From positions 2,356,001 to 2,420,000 of the forward strand of contig CM074705.1 in the NCBI GenBank assembly GCA_037367355.1: 64,000 nt of DNA, given 5' to 3'. The DNA comes from Neoscytalidium dimidiatum. Taxonomy: Eukaryota; Ascomycota; Dothideomycetes; Botryosphaeriales; Botryosphaeriaceae. Position 1 is the first letter of the stretch; each line of letters opens with the position of its first letter. Both the position numbers and the translations under genes were made by a program. A model generated the notes under the pieces. The model did not search any database. It had not been told where the DNA came from and worked only from the letters and a program-made list of their open reading frames with translations. Positions 21,049 through 32,577 of this stretch are shown here, in pieces.

Positions 21049-21636
21049 ATGTCATCCAGCACCGAGCAGCAGCAGTTGGCGGCCACGCCACCTACAATAG
21101 TGGAGGTCAAGAAGCTATCGGCTGCCTGGCTTGAAAAATATTGAAAAACATAAGTTTATCATCACTGATTTCTCCGGTGCAGTGGATCAAGTGGAAAATA
21201 TATATATATATATATATGTATCCGCGACCATTGTCAAGATCGTCGAGACTAAGTATAAGGTCAAGGTTTATGCATAGGCTGACACCTACGACGAGGAGTA
21301 CGACAACGACGGCGACGGTGCTGACAATACTCTCTTCCTAGAGATGCTCGGTCCCATAATTGAGGTAGCTGACGTACGTGTCCTTCAACTTTCAAACGCG
21401 CGCTGCATTCCCGTGCCAAAGAAAAGATTCGTAGGCCCTCGCGCTAGCCGCCACTGCGCTCGAGACTCGAGAGACAGGTCAACCGCTGACGTAGGTCCCG
21501 CATCGAGCTCTACGGGCTCGTCTGCTACGGTCTCGCTGACCTGTTACGCCTCTGGCCTACCGCTGTGGGCATAGGTTCTCCCCTTCCTAACATCTCCCTT
21601 TATTCTAGATGCCTTGCTAATGAGAAACTAATATAA
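21049..21636 (+). pseudogene. Decaying hypothetical gene (frameshift, in-frame stop, TA microsatellite)
   Basis: An ATG in a good context (GCCACCATG) opens a frame (MSSSTEQQQLAATPPTIVEV) that stops after 31 codons. One extra base near 21139 would explain this, because the next frame reads FIITDFSGAVDQVE and on through KIVETKYKVKVYA to an in-frame TAG at 21275. The same frame then continues with an acidic stretch (TYDEEYDNDGDGADN) and LFLEMLGPIIEVAD up to a plausible intron starting GTACGT. A further protein-like block (ALALAATALETRETGQPLT) follows, then RIELYGLVCYGLADLLRLWP in another frame to a TAA at 21634. A (TA)10 tract interrupts the middle. I do not recognise the family. The intact-looking promoter suggests recent loss, but unrecognised introns could explain part of the pattern. 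Confidence 0.45.
21198..21217 (+). repeat. (TA)10 microsatellite
   Basis: Uninterrupted AT alternation inside the decaying gene, in the reading frame encoding Ile/Tyr alternation. Confidence 0.9.
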
Positions 21637-22263
21637 TGGGGCCCAGAACTCCATCTTGGTTCCCACCTCCGAGCCGCCGGGCTGCTTACGGCCACCGCGT
21701 AGCGAGTGTGACGGAGGACTCTGAGCTGCATGCGGCTGCTCTACGTGTGTTCTACCGCCAGGTGGAGGGCTGGGTGCAGGGCTAAGTCTAAGGAAGGGAG
21801 CATGACGGACTGTCGGGCCTTGCTATTACGCCGACCATTCTTTCTGGGGAAGTGTAAGCGTATCGTCGGGTAAGTAGGCTTCGGGCTTTCTGAGGCCAGT
21901 TTCGGAACACTGCGATCAGCAAGCAGGGAAGGTTCAGAATGTACAATCTTGGTGTCGGAATCGATTGACAAGTTGACCACGAAGATTCTATCTTCTGTAG
22001 CGACTGTTGGTCTATCTACATAAGGAACGTCGGTCATGACCGCTAATATTGACTATCGGATTCCTGGCGGTCACGGCCTTGATGGTCAGGCTTGGCGTTG
22101 CGATCGTTGTGACCCTGCTGAATTTTTCGTCTGCAGCTACGAGTGGGCTTTTACGCGAGGGCTGCCATTCTCGGTGGGCCACCTCCGCCTCTTTACTGCC
22201 TCTTCCGCAGTACCGTCTCTCCTGTGCTGTGCTGCAATGAGCCATTAGGGTCGAAATATGAAG
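21637..22263. other. Intergenic between the decaying gene and the DUF7587-like gene
   Basis: Two short minus-strand frames (22012-22245 and 21741-22037) look somewhat protein-like (e.g. SLTIKAVTARNPIVNISGHD) but have no start, splice or family support. They may be relics. Confidence 0.3.
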
Positions 22264-23360
22264 CTATAACTGCAGTGAAGCCATGTCGCGTTCTAGGCTC
22301 TCGTCCTCAGATAAAGTCTCTTCGTCTTCTACGATGCCGATATATCTTCTAGCCCTCCGTTGCTCACAACGCTGTGCTTCGCGGAAAGCTTCGAGGGGAA
22401 TTTTTGTTGCATAAGTCCGGTCTAGAATCTCTCCGTTTTCTGCCTTTATGAGTGTAAGACATTCGTAAGGGGACTAGATTACGTACCACTAGTAATGCCT
22501 TGCCTTTCGCATAGCGCCAGGAAAACACTATAGCGTATATTCAAAATTATACAAGTGTTTGGGATCCAGTAATGAGCCAACCAATGCGTAGAGGTGGTAT
22601 AACTCGGGCGGATGCCCCATTCCCGGGCAAGCTCTGTTGTTCGTTTGACCGGAATGCCCATCTGGTGAAGCTTTCTCGCATCCACCAGTATGACTCGTCC
22701 TTGTTCGATAGAACGATCTTGGCAGCGGCTGATGTTGATCAGGCGGCCCGGGCTCTCAGTCATGGACACGTATGGTGACCTGCAGTAGTGCCCTTCCATG
22801 TGCAGCTCGAAATCTTTCGCTACTGGTGGCTTGAAACCATAGGTTTGGCGTAGCCTCGTGCAGACCAGCCCAAGGTCCTTGTTGTACAGAGTAGAACTGT
22901 TAGGACTTTGGAGTCTGTAGAGGAATTCCGGCTCCTCTAATGTTTGTGAAGGCCACACGGTTAAAGGAACTTTCCTAGTTAAGAGCTCCAGTGCTTCGAT
23001 GATTCGGGTAGTAAAGCGCTCTGTGTGCTGTATTATTGCGAGAGCGACCGATACATTATCTAGCTGTTTCGTGGGCGCTTTTTCCTGCAGATCATATGAA
23101 CCGGTGTCCGTAGAAGGGCCTTCTTTGGTTAGGAGCCGGAGAACAATGTGCAAGCAATTCACTGCTGCGTCGCATTTGTCCAATTCTTCGTTAAGAATTT
23201 TCACTTGACTGCGAAGGAATCCACGCAGTTTCAAATCCTTGGCTGTAACCTCATCTTTCCTGTTCTGGTCGGTTTTAAGTCTTCTGGGGATTAGACGATT
23301 ATCGTAACGATACGAACCAGCCTCTGAAAGCGGGGTCATGGAAAGAGCTATAACTTCCAT
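22264..23360 (-). CDS. DUF7587-like fungal hypothetical protein, two exons
   Basis: Exon 1 runs 23360-22487 and exon 2 22439-22264 around a 47-nt intron (GTACGT..GGCAG), giving 349 aa. The join keeps the frame open for 58 further codons, so it is preferred to the unspliced 293-residue frame that stops at 22479. The N-terminal half is helical (RSQVKILNEELDKCDAAVN, LALIIQ-like segments). The middle (EFLYRLQSPNSSTLYNKDLG, SPYVSMTESPGRLINIS, GRVILVDARKLHQMGIPV, HYWIPNTCII) follows the order of motifs I associate with the fungal DUF7587 family: an invariable SP-x-VS-T-SP segment, an ILxxD strand and a late IP motif. The tail is acidic (EDEETLSEDESLERD). Function unknown. It stands alone in an AT-rich accessory stretch. 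Confidence 0.65.
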
Positions 23361-24103
23361 TCATTCTCCATTCCACAAAATTAGCCGGTTTACGTTAAAG
23401 AAGTCATGACTATTGTTCGATGTCAAATACAGAATCCACACTTACGAAGATCGATGCGAATTTTAGAAAGTTGTGAAACTTTCAGAGTTCAAGCGTGTTG
23501 TTCCGTTATGCTTAAAGCTAAAGATCTTGATCTAAGAGAGTTCTGCTGTAGGCTACATTATAAGTCCTTCCACAGGTCTTAGATAATTATAAGGGAGAAT
23601 TAAGTTTTTCCTAAAGCAACGATACTTAATCTCTTGACTAGTGTATTATTCCGCTTGCAGAGTCAAGGGATAATAGTATGATGTGATCTGTTTTTTTTTT
23701 TTTTTGATCCTCTAAAGTCCGTCCGAAGTCAATGATTATCCCTTGAAGGGCCTAGACGAAACGAAAGCTGTCTAAACAGGAGCCAAGAGACGCTATACTA
23801 CATTCGGACATTCTTATTTGGATTGTCTACTGCAGTATGTTGAAACTCATGGATTATCCCTCTGAGGGTTTGATGAGGAGAGAAACTATTTACACAAACC
23901 GACACACCGCGCTAAGCCTCTTTTGTATGTACAATATTCCATGTTAGTCTATTTACCGAACGCTTTCGACTTCAAACACAGTACACGCATGTTCGCCTTC
24001 AAACAAAGTCAAATGATCACAGTCTGGTAGCGTTGTCCATCTTCGAGAAAAAAAGAAAGACTATTCGTCCAAAGACGCACACATCTCCAGCGCCGAAAAC
24101 TAA

Positions 24104-24104
24104 G

Positions 24105-24135
<31 letters not shown>

Positions 24136-24139
24136 AAAG
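24104..24139. repeat. Poly-T followed directly by poly-A
   Basis: A run of about 24 T is followed by about 10 A. It could fold on itself or mark the tail of an old retroposed insertion. Confidence 0.6.
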
Positions 24140-26087
24140 GCTTCGAGGTCCCCGCACAAACACATGCTAATCTACCTAGGAATACTCGCTTGCAAGACGG
24201 CTGAAGCAAGGAGTCCTGGATCTCGCGACCGACCAGCGAAAAACGAAAGAGAGCCCCGTGCATATTAAGGGTTCCACGGTCGCTGTCGTGACCGTATGTA
24301 AGCGTGGGCAGACCTACCAATGAAATTCGAGAATCTTTTTCCAGTGATCCGCAAGCAGGATTGCTTGCCCTACTCTACCGTACTGGACTTCCAGGTTGAT
24401 TTCGGATCGGAACGCTATATACGGCTTAGCTTCGCTAGCTTATTAGCTCAAGTTATCGCACGTCATTGCATGACCTACAGCCCTCGCTCGCGTTTCCATT
24501 TGACTACAATATCGCCCTGGCCCTTTCCAGCACCCAACTCAGATAGAGTGCGCGAAGGAAGGGAAGCAGAGCCCATCACACTACAATAAGCTGCTAACCT
24601 ACGCAGGTGGGGTTAAGCCGTTTGCGCCGTCTCCGTGGTCGCGGTGGAGCAATCCGTACGTAGGACTTAGTTGTTACTTATTCTCTCTTATACCTACTTA
24701 AGGAAACTCCCGTAACTAGTTTTCTCCCTCTTTGGCGTTTGGTGCTTGGAGGTAGAGACCGTCAGTTACATTCTCCTCATCTAATGGTAGTGGTGTGCTT
24801 CTTGATGTCGTTGGCCGTCTGTTGGATTGAATGCATGATCGCTTTCAGCTCGGGGGACGTGGACTGGTTGAGGACTTTGTCGCAAAGCTCAATAATGTTT
24901 ATGGATAAGTGGGGCAATGGTCTGCTTCTGTTTGGGGAGAGGGTAGTAATCGAATGAAACCGAACCCTAAATTGAGAGCAACGAGACAGATGGCTTCTAT
25001 CTGTAACAATGCCAGCGGCCACCGCCTACTGCTGCAGAGCGAAGGTTGTGAAACAGGAAACGGAAATGTAGTTACGAAGGTGATCCAAGAGAACGTATTG
25101 GATTAGACGGCTCGAGCTCTCCGCCCAACGTATCCTCGGGAAGAGCAGATTTGGGAACCTTCAAGTCCGACCTCATCTAGCTGCAGTAATTTCTGCTGAA
25201 AGATAAGCAAACAGCGACATCCTCTACTCATCGATGGAGAACTCAGATGGGTATTTATGTCTTTGGCTCATGAAGACGTCGTGCCGTCCGATTTCAACCT
25301 GTGATTTTTACGCACTGGCTTGCGGGAATCTATAGGAGACGAGAGCGATCTACCAGTCCTCCGCCCCGCTAAAGCACTTGACAATATAGACAGCGACGAA
25401 AAAGTGTGAATTAGTCGTTATTGGAGTTGAGGGGGCCTTCGGGCTCTCGTGAGAGGGATTGCGAGGTCGGCCGATGAAAATTCCGTCTGCAGTTGTAAAG
25501 TGACAAGGCTTCTCCATGGTACTATGAGCGGACTCTTGAGGTGCTCGAACAAACAGAGTTCGACTGTGGGCTGCCATAACATAATAATTCTGTGCCTAGG
25601 CGCCACAGGAGCTGGAATCTCGGTGTGAAGGTGAGAGGACGGGTAGGAGCAGTCGACATGTATGATAGCAATGACGGCTGTTATGGCGCCTTGGAGTGTA
25701 CGTATGCGTGGCGAATATACTAGCAGTGGAGATGACTGCAAGAAAGAGCGCGGTAGACCAAGTAGGTAGAGCAGCTGCGTGCCGCGGTCCTGCGTGTGGT
25801 GACTGTAGCGTTCAGATATTCACTGCGCAAACTCGCGCAGCCTAAAATACGGCGCCTAGCGCATTCACACTCGGCAACAGCACCGAGTGACTTCCAGGCA
25901 GCTGCCTCGCTTGCGTTGATCAAAAGTTTGATCAATGGCGTCATCCTTGCCTTTCCAGGCATATGTGAATGTAAAACTTATTTTCGGCCAATCAGAACGG
26001 GTTGATCTGCCGACACAGGGGAGTTGATCTGGCTGCACGTGTTAGATGATCTGGCGATGCTGTTGATCGGGGGCACTCACCCCCTCC

Positions 26088-26095
26088 TATATAAA
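26088..26095 (+). promoter_or_regulatory. TATA-like element with CT-rich leader, possible solo-LTR promoter
   Basis: CCTATATAAACC is preceded by GGCCAATCAGAACG at 25985-25998 and several GTTGATC words, and followed by a CT-rich leader. No protein-coding gene follows: the first ATG frame at 26281 stops after 11 codons. This composition is common in fungal LTRs, but no paired copy or target-site duplication was found by eye. Confidence 0.3.
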
Positions 26096-28323
26096 CCTTT
26101 CGTGCCCTCACCCTCTGCTCCTCTTTTCTTCTTCGTCAACCCAAGCCACAGCACACCCCCCATCCTTTCACTTCTCCCCTCTCCCCAAGTCGCCGGTGCC
26201 CGTTCCCCGTCACAGCACAGTAGAGCCACTTCGCTCTCCCACCACAGCAACTGACTAGAGCCGGTCTTGCGTCGGGTAGTATGGAGTGCGTCCCGAAAAT
26301 GGCGGTTGCTCTTGGGTGAGAGGGGCTGGGCCCTGTGGTTCTCCCCGTTCTAACTCCCCTCGAGTCCAACTCGCTGCTCCCTCACTATGGAGGCGTTGGC
26401 CTCTCCAGGACTCCGCCCAGATCCGAGGCCGTGCTCGAGGACGTCACGCGCGCAGAGTCAACCCGGTGGTCGAGACAGTCGAGTTGCCCTTTAGACCTGA
26501 GGTCAGCCGGATGCGCACAATGGCTTCATGGTATTCAGAGGCTGGCACTGATTCCAGCGGACCGACGCTGCATGTCGTAGGCGTTAGGGCATCAAAATGG
26601 AAGTTAGAATCACTGGGCCTGTATTGCACAGCTCTAGTGAGGATTGGGGTCCGACATATCCATAACATATAGATAGATTCATTTTTGTCTTCTATATTGA
26701 CGATTAGGCTAGGCTACTTCTTAATTTCTATCGCCCAGTAAGGTGAACTTTGCAAGATCTCAAAGGCAGAAGTTCTACCCGACTTCACCTTGTGTTGCTC
26801 ACTCAAGCTCAAGTGAGCCCTCTGAATCGTATGGGCACGGGCCTTCCCGCTGAAGCTGCTACTGTGCCTGTGGAATCATGTCGTCTTAGTATTCAGGTAT
26901 TTTATCTATTGCGGGAACAAGCGCGGTAGCACGTAACGCCGTCAGAATATAGGCCTATACTTCACTTCGCATCTGAGCTACAGCTAGAATCGCTACTGCA
27001 ATCTATCTTGATTTAAATGGCTTACAGCACGCCTCTTTGGTGATTCAGAGTAGCCATACAAGCGCAACTGAGGCTTAGACTACGATAATGCCGCCTTCTG
27101 TCGCTCTGCGCCCTTTCCTAAATAAAGTTTTTCTTGTTTTCATTCATGCTTTTACTCCAGACAACATTTGATGTAGTGATTTGAAATCGTAATTGATAGC
27201 ACTTGAAGCCTAGAATGTACATTTCGCGCGCGTCGTTCGTTATGAAGACTTGAAAGATGCGGCGATGAGGCTACTAGGTCCGATACGCTCTGGCACAATG
27301 CCGGACCTCTGCCGCTGCAACGTCTTTCTTTGGCCGTAAAGGGACGGCTGGTGGGAAATCTGACGCGCAGATAAGAGCGCGGAGGGCCTTACGGGGGCGA
27401 TGGCGACTATCTCGGTGGCTTACTCAAGCTGAACTTGTGCCACTAATCAAGCTTTACGTGGCAGCGTGGTGACAAGCCGGCTAACTGATATGCTCTTTAG
27501 CGTAAACGCGTGAAGCGCGCATGCAGCATGGTGCGGCTTGCTTTTGTCCTAAACGGGACAGCTATTGAATTTTCCTTTCTCTAGTCCAGCCCCAAAGTGC
27601 GCTTCGTCAGCCACCCTGCATGCGCGTACTTAGCCCCCATGCTCCACGGGTGGAATCGCTTAACCCGATGTGTGTCCGCGCCCGCGGCTAACCAACCCCT
27701 TTGGGGAAATCTCCGGCTCTCATGTAGTGAGATATTGACTATCGTGCCCGCTTTGACTTTCAATCTCGCAGACCAGCTCTAGATTCGTGCATTTGATGGA
27801 TGGGCCGAAGCATTTCCGCAGGACTTCAAATCTTTCCTCTACCCGCTGTTGCTGTTTCTAATCTGTAACGGGGCGTATCCACGGTGTGCTGGAGCCTGTT
27901 CACCCTTTAAAGGTATTCACATGAAATTAATGATTCGTTATTTTCCTCGAGATGATTCCTAATACTGCGCTAACGGTAGTACAGCGGGGATGATCTTTGC
28001 CTGCTAAACCACATGCCATCTCTTTTTCTTCCACCTTATCTACAACACAAGGAATACAAGGCGGCCGATGTCCTTTGAACACTTCAGACACTCGCGCAGC
28101 CGTTTCAGCCCTTAAGATCCTACCGGCTTCGCATTTCAGCTGGCTTGTCGTGCCCTTGCGTTTGGCCGCGGGGCTGTTCTGGCCCGCGCCAACACATCAG
28201 CCCGTCTCCACTGCGCACCGGCGGCCCTGAATCAGCAGCCAGACACCTCACGGCATTTAAATCGTCCGCGGTGCAACCCCGAAACAGAGATAAGATCGCA
28301 AGCGCTTTTCCTGGTCCGCGCAT

Positions 28324-31300
28324 ATGGCGCCCTTGCTCAACTTCAATGGCTTGTTCGATCTTCCTGGACGCAGCTCTCCGCACACCACTGCCAACGTCGC
28401 GAACCCCTTCGAGTTCATCTCTGGTCTCAAGAAAAAGGCGGCGAATCAAGGAAATGAATGTCAATCGGAAGATCATCCTTCCGGAAAAGCGGGCCAAGAT
28501 GCGCCCAAGAAATCCGAGTCCAAGAAGCAATTCCCACGATTGAGCAGGCCCGTGCATCTGATGCGTCCGGAATACGACGTCGTTGTGATTGGCTCAGGAT
28601 ATGGCGGTGGCGTTGCAGCCAGCCGTATGGCAAGGGCAGGGAAGAGTGTGGCGGTGTTGGAGATGGGGAAAGAAAAGTGGCGTACGTATGTTACTGAAGT
28701 ACCTCAGGTGTGGCGCTGACCACATGTCCATACGTGCAGCCGGCGAGTACCCTACCACTTTGACCGAGGTGCTTCCGGAGTTCCACGTATCAGGCAGCAC
28801 CCGGAGAGCAGCCGGATGGTTCAAGAATGTTGCTGCTGGAAATCCTACGGGCATGTACAACCTGGTCTTGGGTGATGGGCAAAGTGCCTTTATTGGGAAA
28901 GGTGAGAGACTGAAATACTCACGAAATGTACGACCCGATACTAAAAGAGCAGGTCTCGGCGGGACATCTTTGATCAATGCCAATGTATTCCTCGAGTGTG
29001 GTAAACGCACATTGGCGCTTGGAGCTTGGCCAAGAGAGCTACGCGAGAGTCCCGGCAGTCTCGACCCATGTATGTCGGCACTGGAATACAGCCGCGAAAC
29101 AATTTATTGACCATCCGTCAGACTACGCTCGTGCTACCGAAATGCTACAGCCAGCACCTTATCCAGATCACTACCCTCCACCGAAAAAGCTCTCTGTCTT
29201 GGAAAAGCAAGCTGAAGCTTTGGGGCAGAAGCAAAACTTCTATCGTGTACCACAAACTACTTTCTTTCGCAACGGTGTAAACAATGCCGGTGTGGACATG
29301 AAGGCATCAACTTGTAGTGGTCAGGATTGTACGGGCGTGAACGATGGCTCCAAGAACTCGGTGTTGATGAACTACATTCCAGACGCCTGGAACTGGGGTG
29401 CGGAAATATTCTGCGAATGCGAAGTTCGCTATATCAAGCAAGACACTAGGAAGGAAGGATATGTCATCTTCTTTGCTTGGCACGGTGCGGGAAGAGATAA
29501 ATTTGAGGACGCTTTCCAAAATAATCTTCTATGGGTCCGAGCTGTAAGTGTGAGCCATGCCTGCTTCTACAAACTTTGTCACTAACAGATTCAAAGAAAG
29601 AGCTATGCTTTCTCGGAGCCGGTTCCTTGGGTACGACAGAAATCCTTCTCCGTTCCCGAGCTCATGGCCTGAGCATGTCTCCCCTGGTTGGACAGAAACT
29701 CTCAGGGAATAGCGACATCTTGTCTTTTGGTGAGAAAACAGATCTTCAATTATGATGATTCAGAGTGCTGACGCAGCATAGGCTATGATACAAATGAGGT
29801 GGTCAATGGGATTGGTCGTGCAAATCCTACTCCGGACCAGCGCACGGGCCCGACAGTTACTGGGATTATCGACAGCCGAGATCCTGCTTCCTCCCCTAAC
29901 ATCCTGGATGCGTATGTAATTCAGGAAGGTGCTATACCAGAAGCCCTTGCCCCGTTAATTCAGTCTATGCTTGAATTCATGCCAGGAAAGCAATCCCCTG
30001 AAAAACTATCCGCCACGGACCAGCTCCAACATTTGATGTCCAAGGCTGAAGCTAGGTTCCTCGGTCCATACTCCAAAGGCGGGTCCGTCAATAGGACACA
30101 AACCTACCTTGTGATGTCTCATGACAGTAACGAGGCCATTCTGTCCCTTGAAAACGACAAACCCCGGCTGAAGTTTGTGGGCGTCGGCCGTACGGAACAC
30201 GTCAAGAGACTGAATGCAGTTCTGGCAAAAGCAACGAATGCCATTGGAGGCACACTGATTAACTCACCTTTCCATGCCGGTAGGAGTATACCACGAGGTC
30301 TTTGACAGACAATCACTCATTCAAGAAAACAGCATTTAGCCAGAAGGATCAGATCACGGTCCATCCGCTGGGTGGAGCCGTAATGAGCTACGACGGAACA
30401 GGTCGAGGTGGTGCCACTAGTCACATCGGCCAGGTTTTCTCTGGGAGTGGTAAAGATGTCTATGAGGGCTTGATATGTGTTGACGGTGCCATAATACCAA
30501 CCTCGCTGGGTAACGCTGAGTATCTGTCCTGGCAAGCTTCAGATTTGCTAATATCACTAGGCATTAATCCATTCGCTACCATCACCGCCCTTGCTGAACG
30601 TTCAGTTTATTTGATCGCACAGAATCGTGGCCTGCAAATTGACATGACAAAGAACGGCAGACTCGATTTATTCAGAAAGCCTGCTGTATCACATCCACTT
30701 CCTGCAGGTCTTGCAAGAGCAGAGAAGACCATGACAGCAACAGCTTCGGCTGGTGGAGTTCAGTTTACAGAAGTTATGGAGGGTCACGTTCATATTGGCA
30801 ACGATATAGATGATTTTGCAACGGCGGAGAAGGTGGCACAGGGCTCATCAAGCACAGGCTTGCTGTATCTTAGTGTCTCCACGTACAGCACGAAGGATGG
30901 TAAGCAAGATAAAAGAAATGAAAATGGCATCACTGACAAGTTTTAGCATTCGGAGCATCTACTCAAGGCTCTATCGCTACAGGAACATTCTCTTGCAGAT
31001 CACTGTCCAAAGACCCTCTTCTTGTCCGCGGAAGCGTGGAATTTTTCTCCGCAGACGAAACCGTCTCAGATGGTACGAACCTCGTCTATGACCTCACCCT
31101 TCTCAGCACCAATGGCTCTACGTTTCATATGTATGCAAGGAAAAACATCAGTTCAAAGATAGCATTTTCCATCACGTCGACCTGGAAAGCCACAACAACA
31201 CTACACGCCACCATCAGCCATCCAGACGGGTCACTCGCCGGAAAAGGAATCCTCCGCATCTCCTTGAGAAACTTCACCTCCGAGCTCAAAACGCTCTCCG

Positions 31301-32577
31301 CCCTCCCCCACGGCAACATGCTCACGCGCGCCACCGCCCTCACCAACTTCGTCGGCAACTTCGCCCAAAACACGGCCTCCTACTACCTCGGGCCGCTCGG
31401 AAAACTCCAAACCCCCGTGCCCCCGCAATCCTTGACCCCCGCCGGCGACGGCGCCTTCCCCAAGCCTGCCCCCGTCGCCACCACCACCCTCACCGCGACC
31501 GACGGCGTCCACAGCATCCTCCGCACGTGGGCCCCGACCGGCGGCCCGCCCCGGACCCGTGGCAAGCGCGCCGTCCTCCTCATCCCCGGCGCCTCCGTCA
31601 CGCACGCCATCTTCGCGCTCCCCACCGCCCGCACCAACGCCGTCGACCACCTCACCGCCCTCGGCCACGCCGTCCACGTCCTCACGCACCGCTTCGCCGC
31701 CGGCGCGCCCGCCTGCCGCGCCGGCGGCACCGCGCACGAAGCCCGCCTGGACGTGCTCGCCGCGCTGGCGCACCTGCGACTGGCGAACGCGGACGCGGAC
31801 GCGGACGCGGGCGAGCGGCCGCGCCGGGTCTACGTCGTCGCGCACTGCATGGGCGCCGTGGCCGCCGCGATCGGCCTGCTCGACGGGACCATCCCGGCGC
31901 CGTGGATCGCGGGGATGACGGTCACGCAGGTGTTCGCGCACCTGGTGTTCGGCCGGTGGAACGCGCTGAAGGCGGGGAGCCCGTCGCTGCCGCGGGCGTA
32001 CGCGGCGGTGGCCGGGAGCGAGTGGTTTCCGATGAGCGCGGAGGAGGACGTGGCGGCGCGGGGGAAGGCCGTCGTGCAGAGGGCGGTCGACCAGGCGTTA
32101 AGGTTTTATCCGGTCGAGGGGCGCGGCGAGGTGTGCAGGAGCGCCGTGTGTCATCGGTTTAGCTTGACGTACGGGCGGTGCTGGGAGCACGCGAATCTGA
32201 GTCGCGCGACGCATGAGCGGTTGGGGGAGTTTCTGGGCGGCGTGCACATGCGCATGTTGACGCAGACGATGGCGATGGGAAGGGTGGGGAGGGTGCTGGA
32301 CGGGGAGGGGAGGGATACGGTGGTGACGGAGGAGGGGCTAGATAGGTTGAAGGGGTTGCCGATTTTGTTTGTGAGCGGTGGCGCAAACGTGGTGTTTGAT
32401 CCGGAAAGCACGTTCATTACGTATGATGTGCTGAGGCGGAGGTTCGGACCAGAGTTGTACAAGAGGAGAGTCATTCCGGGTTATGGGCACTTGGATACGT
32501 GGATGGGGAAGGACTCGGCGAGGGATGTGTTCCCGGTGATCAGTGAGCATTTGGAGCTGTATGGCAATGCGGATTGA
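28324..32577 (+). CDS. Cholesterol-oxidase-type GMC oxidoreductase fused to an alpha/beta hydrolase
   Basis: Eight exons: 28324-28681, 28740-28901, 28953-29069, 29122-29543, 29597-29729, 29782-30279, 30333-30899 and 30947-32577. They sum to 3888 nt, 1295 aa with no internal stop, and every intron is 47-58 nt. An N-terminal FAD-binding motif (VVVIGSGYGGGVAASRMA, residues 86-103) is followed by GLGGTSLINANVFLE and FLGAGSLGTTEILLRS, then TVHPLGG with the GMC catalytic His near 574. Residues about 680-930 are beta-rich (FTEVMEGHV). An alpha/beta hydrolase fold follows (VLLIPGASVTHAIF near 960, elbow VVAHCMGAV with Cys1053 where Ser is usual, late GYGHLDTW with His near 1265). Family knowledge: such fusions oxidise sterol-like or other bulky alcohols, and the hydrolase may act on an ester of the same substrate (inference). 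No signal peptide is seen. Confidence 0.88.

Larger units (their letters stand above)
23361..28323. other. 5-kb gene-poor, AT-richer accessory stretch
   Basis: No complete gene can be supported. Contents noted: ATTATCCCT copies including an 11-bp inverted pair (23664-23674 and 23735-23745), poly-T runs (about 23691-23705) and a T-run/A-run hairpin-like tract (24104-24139), a short minus-strand frame with possible LINE ORF1 flavour (24777-25022), and a promoter- or LTR-like segment (25975-26290). Around 27590-27780 GC rises, with a possible distal regulatory segment. The last 300 bases are the upstream region of the GMC/hydrolase gene. Confidence 0.4.

Noticed and set aside
22479..23360. Unspliced 293-codon version of the DUF7587-like gene
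   Set aside because: The stop is created inside a GTACGT donor context, and splicing a 47-nt intron opens a further in-frame, protein-like exon.
31231..32162. Long frames on both strands within the last exon of the GMC/hydrolase gene
   Set aside because: Composition is Arg/Gly/Pro-rich shadow; the annotated frame carries the hydrolase motifs and joins seven upstream exons in frame.
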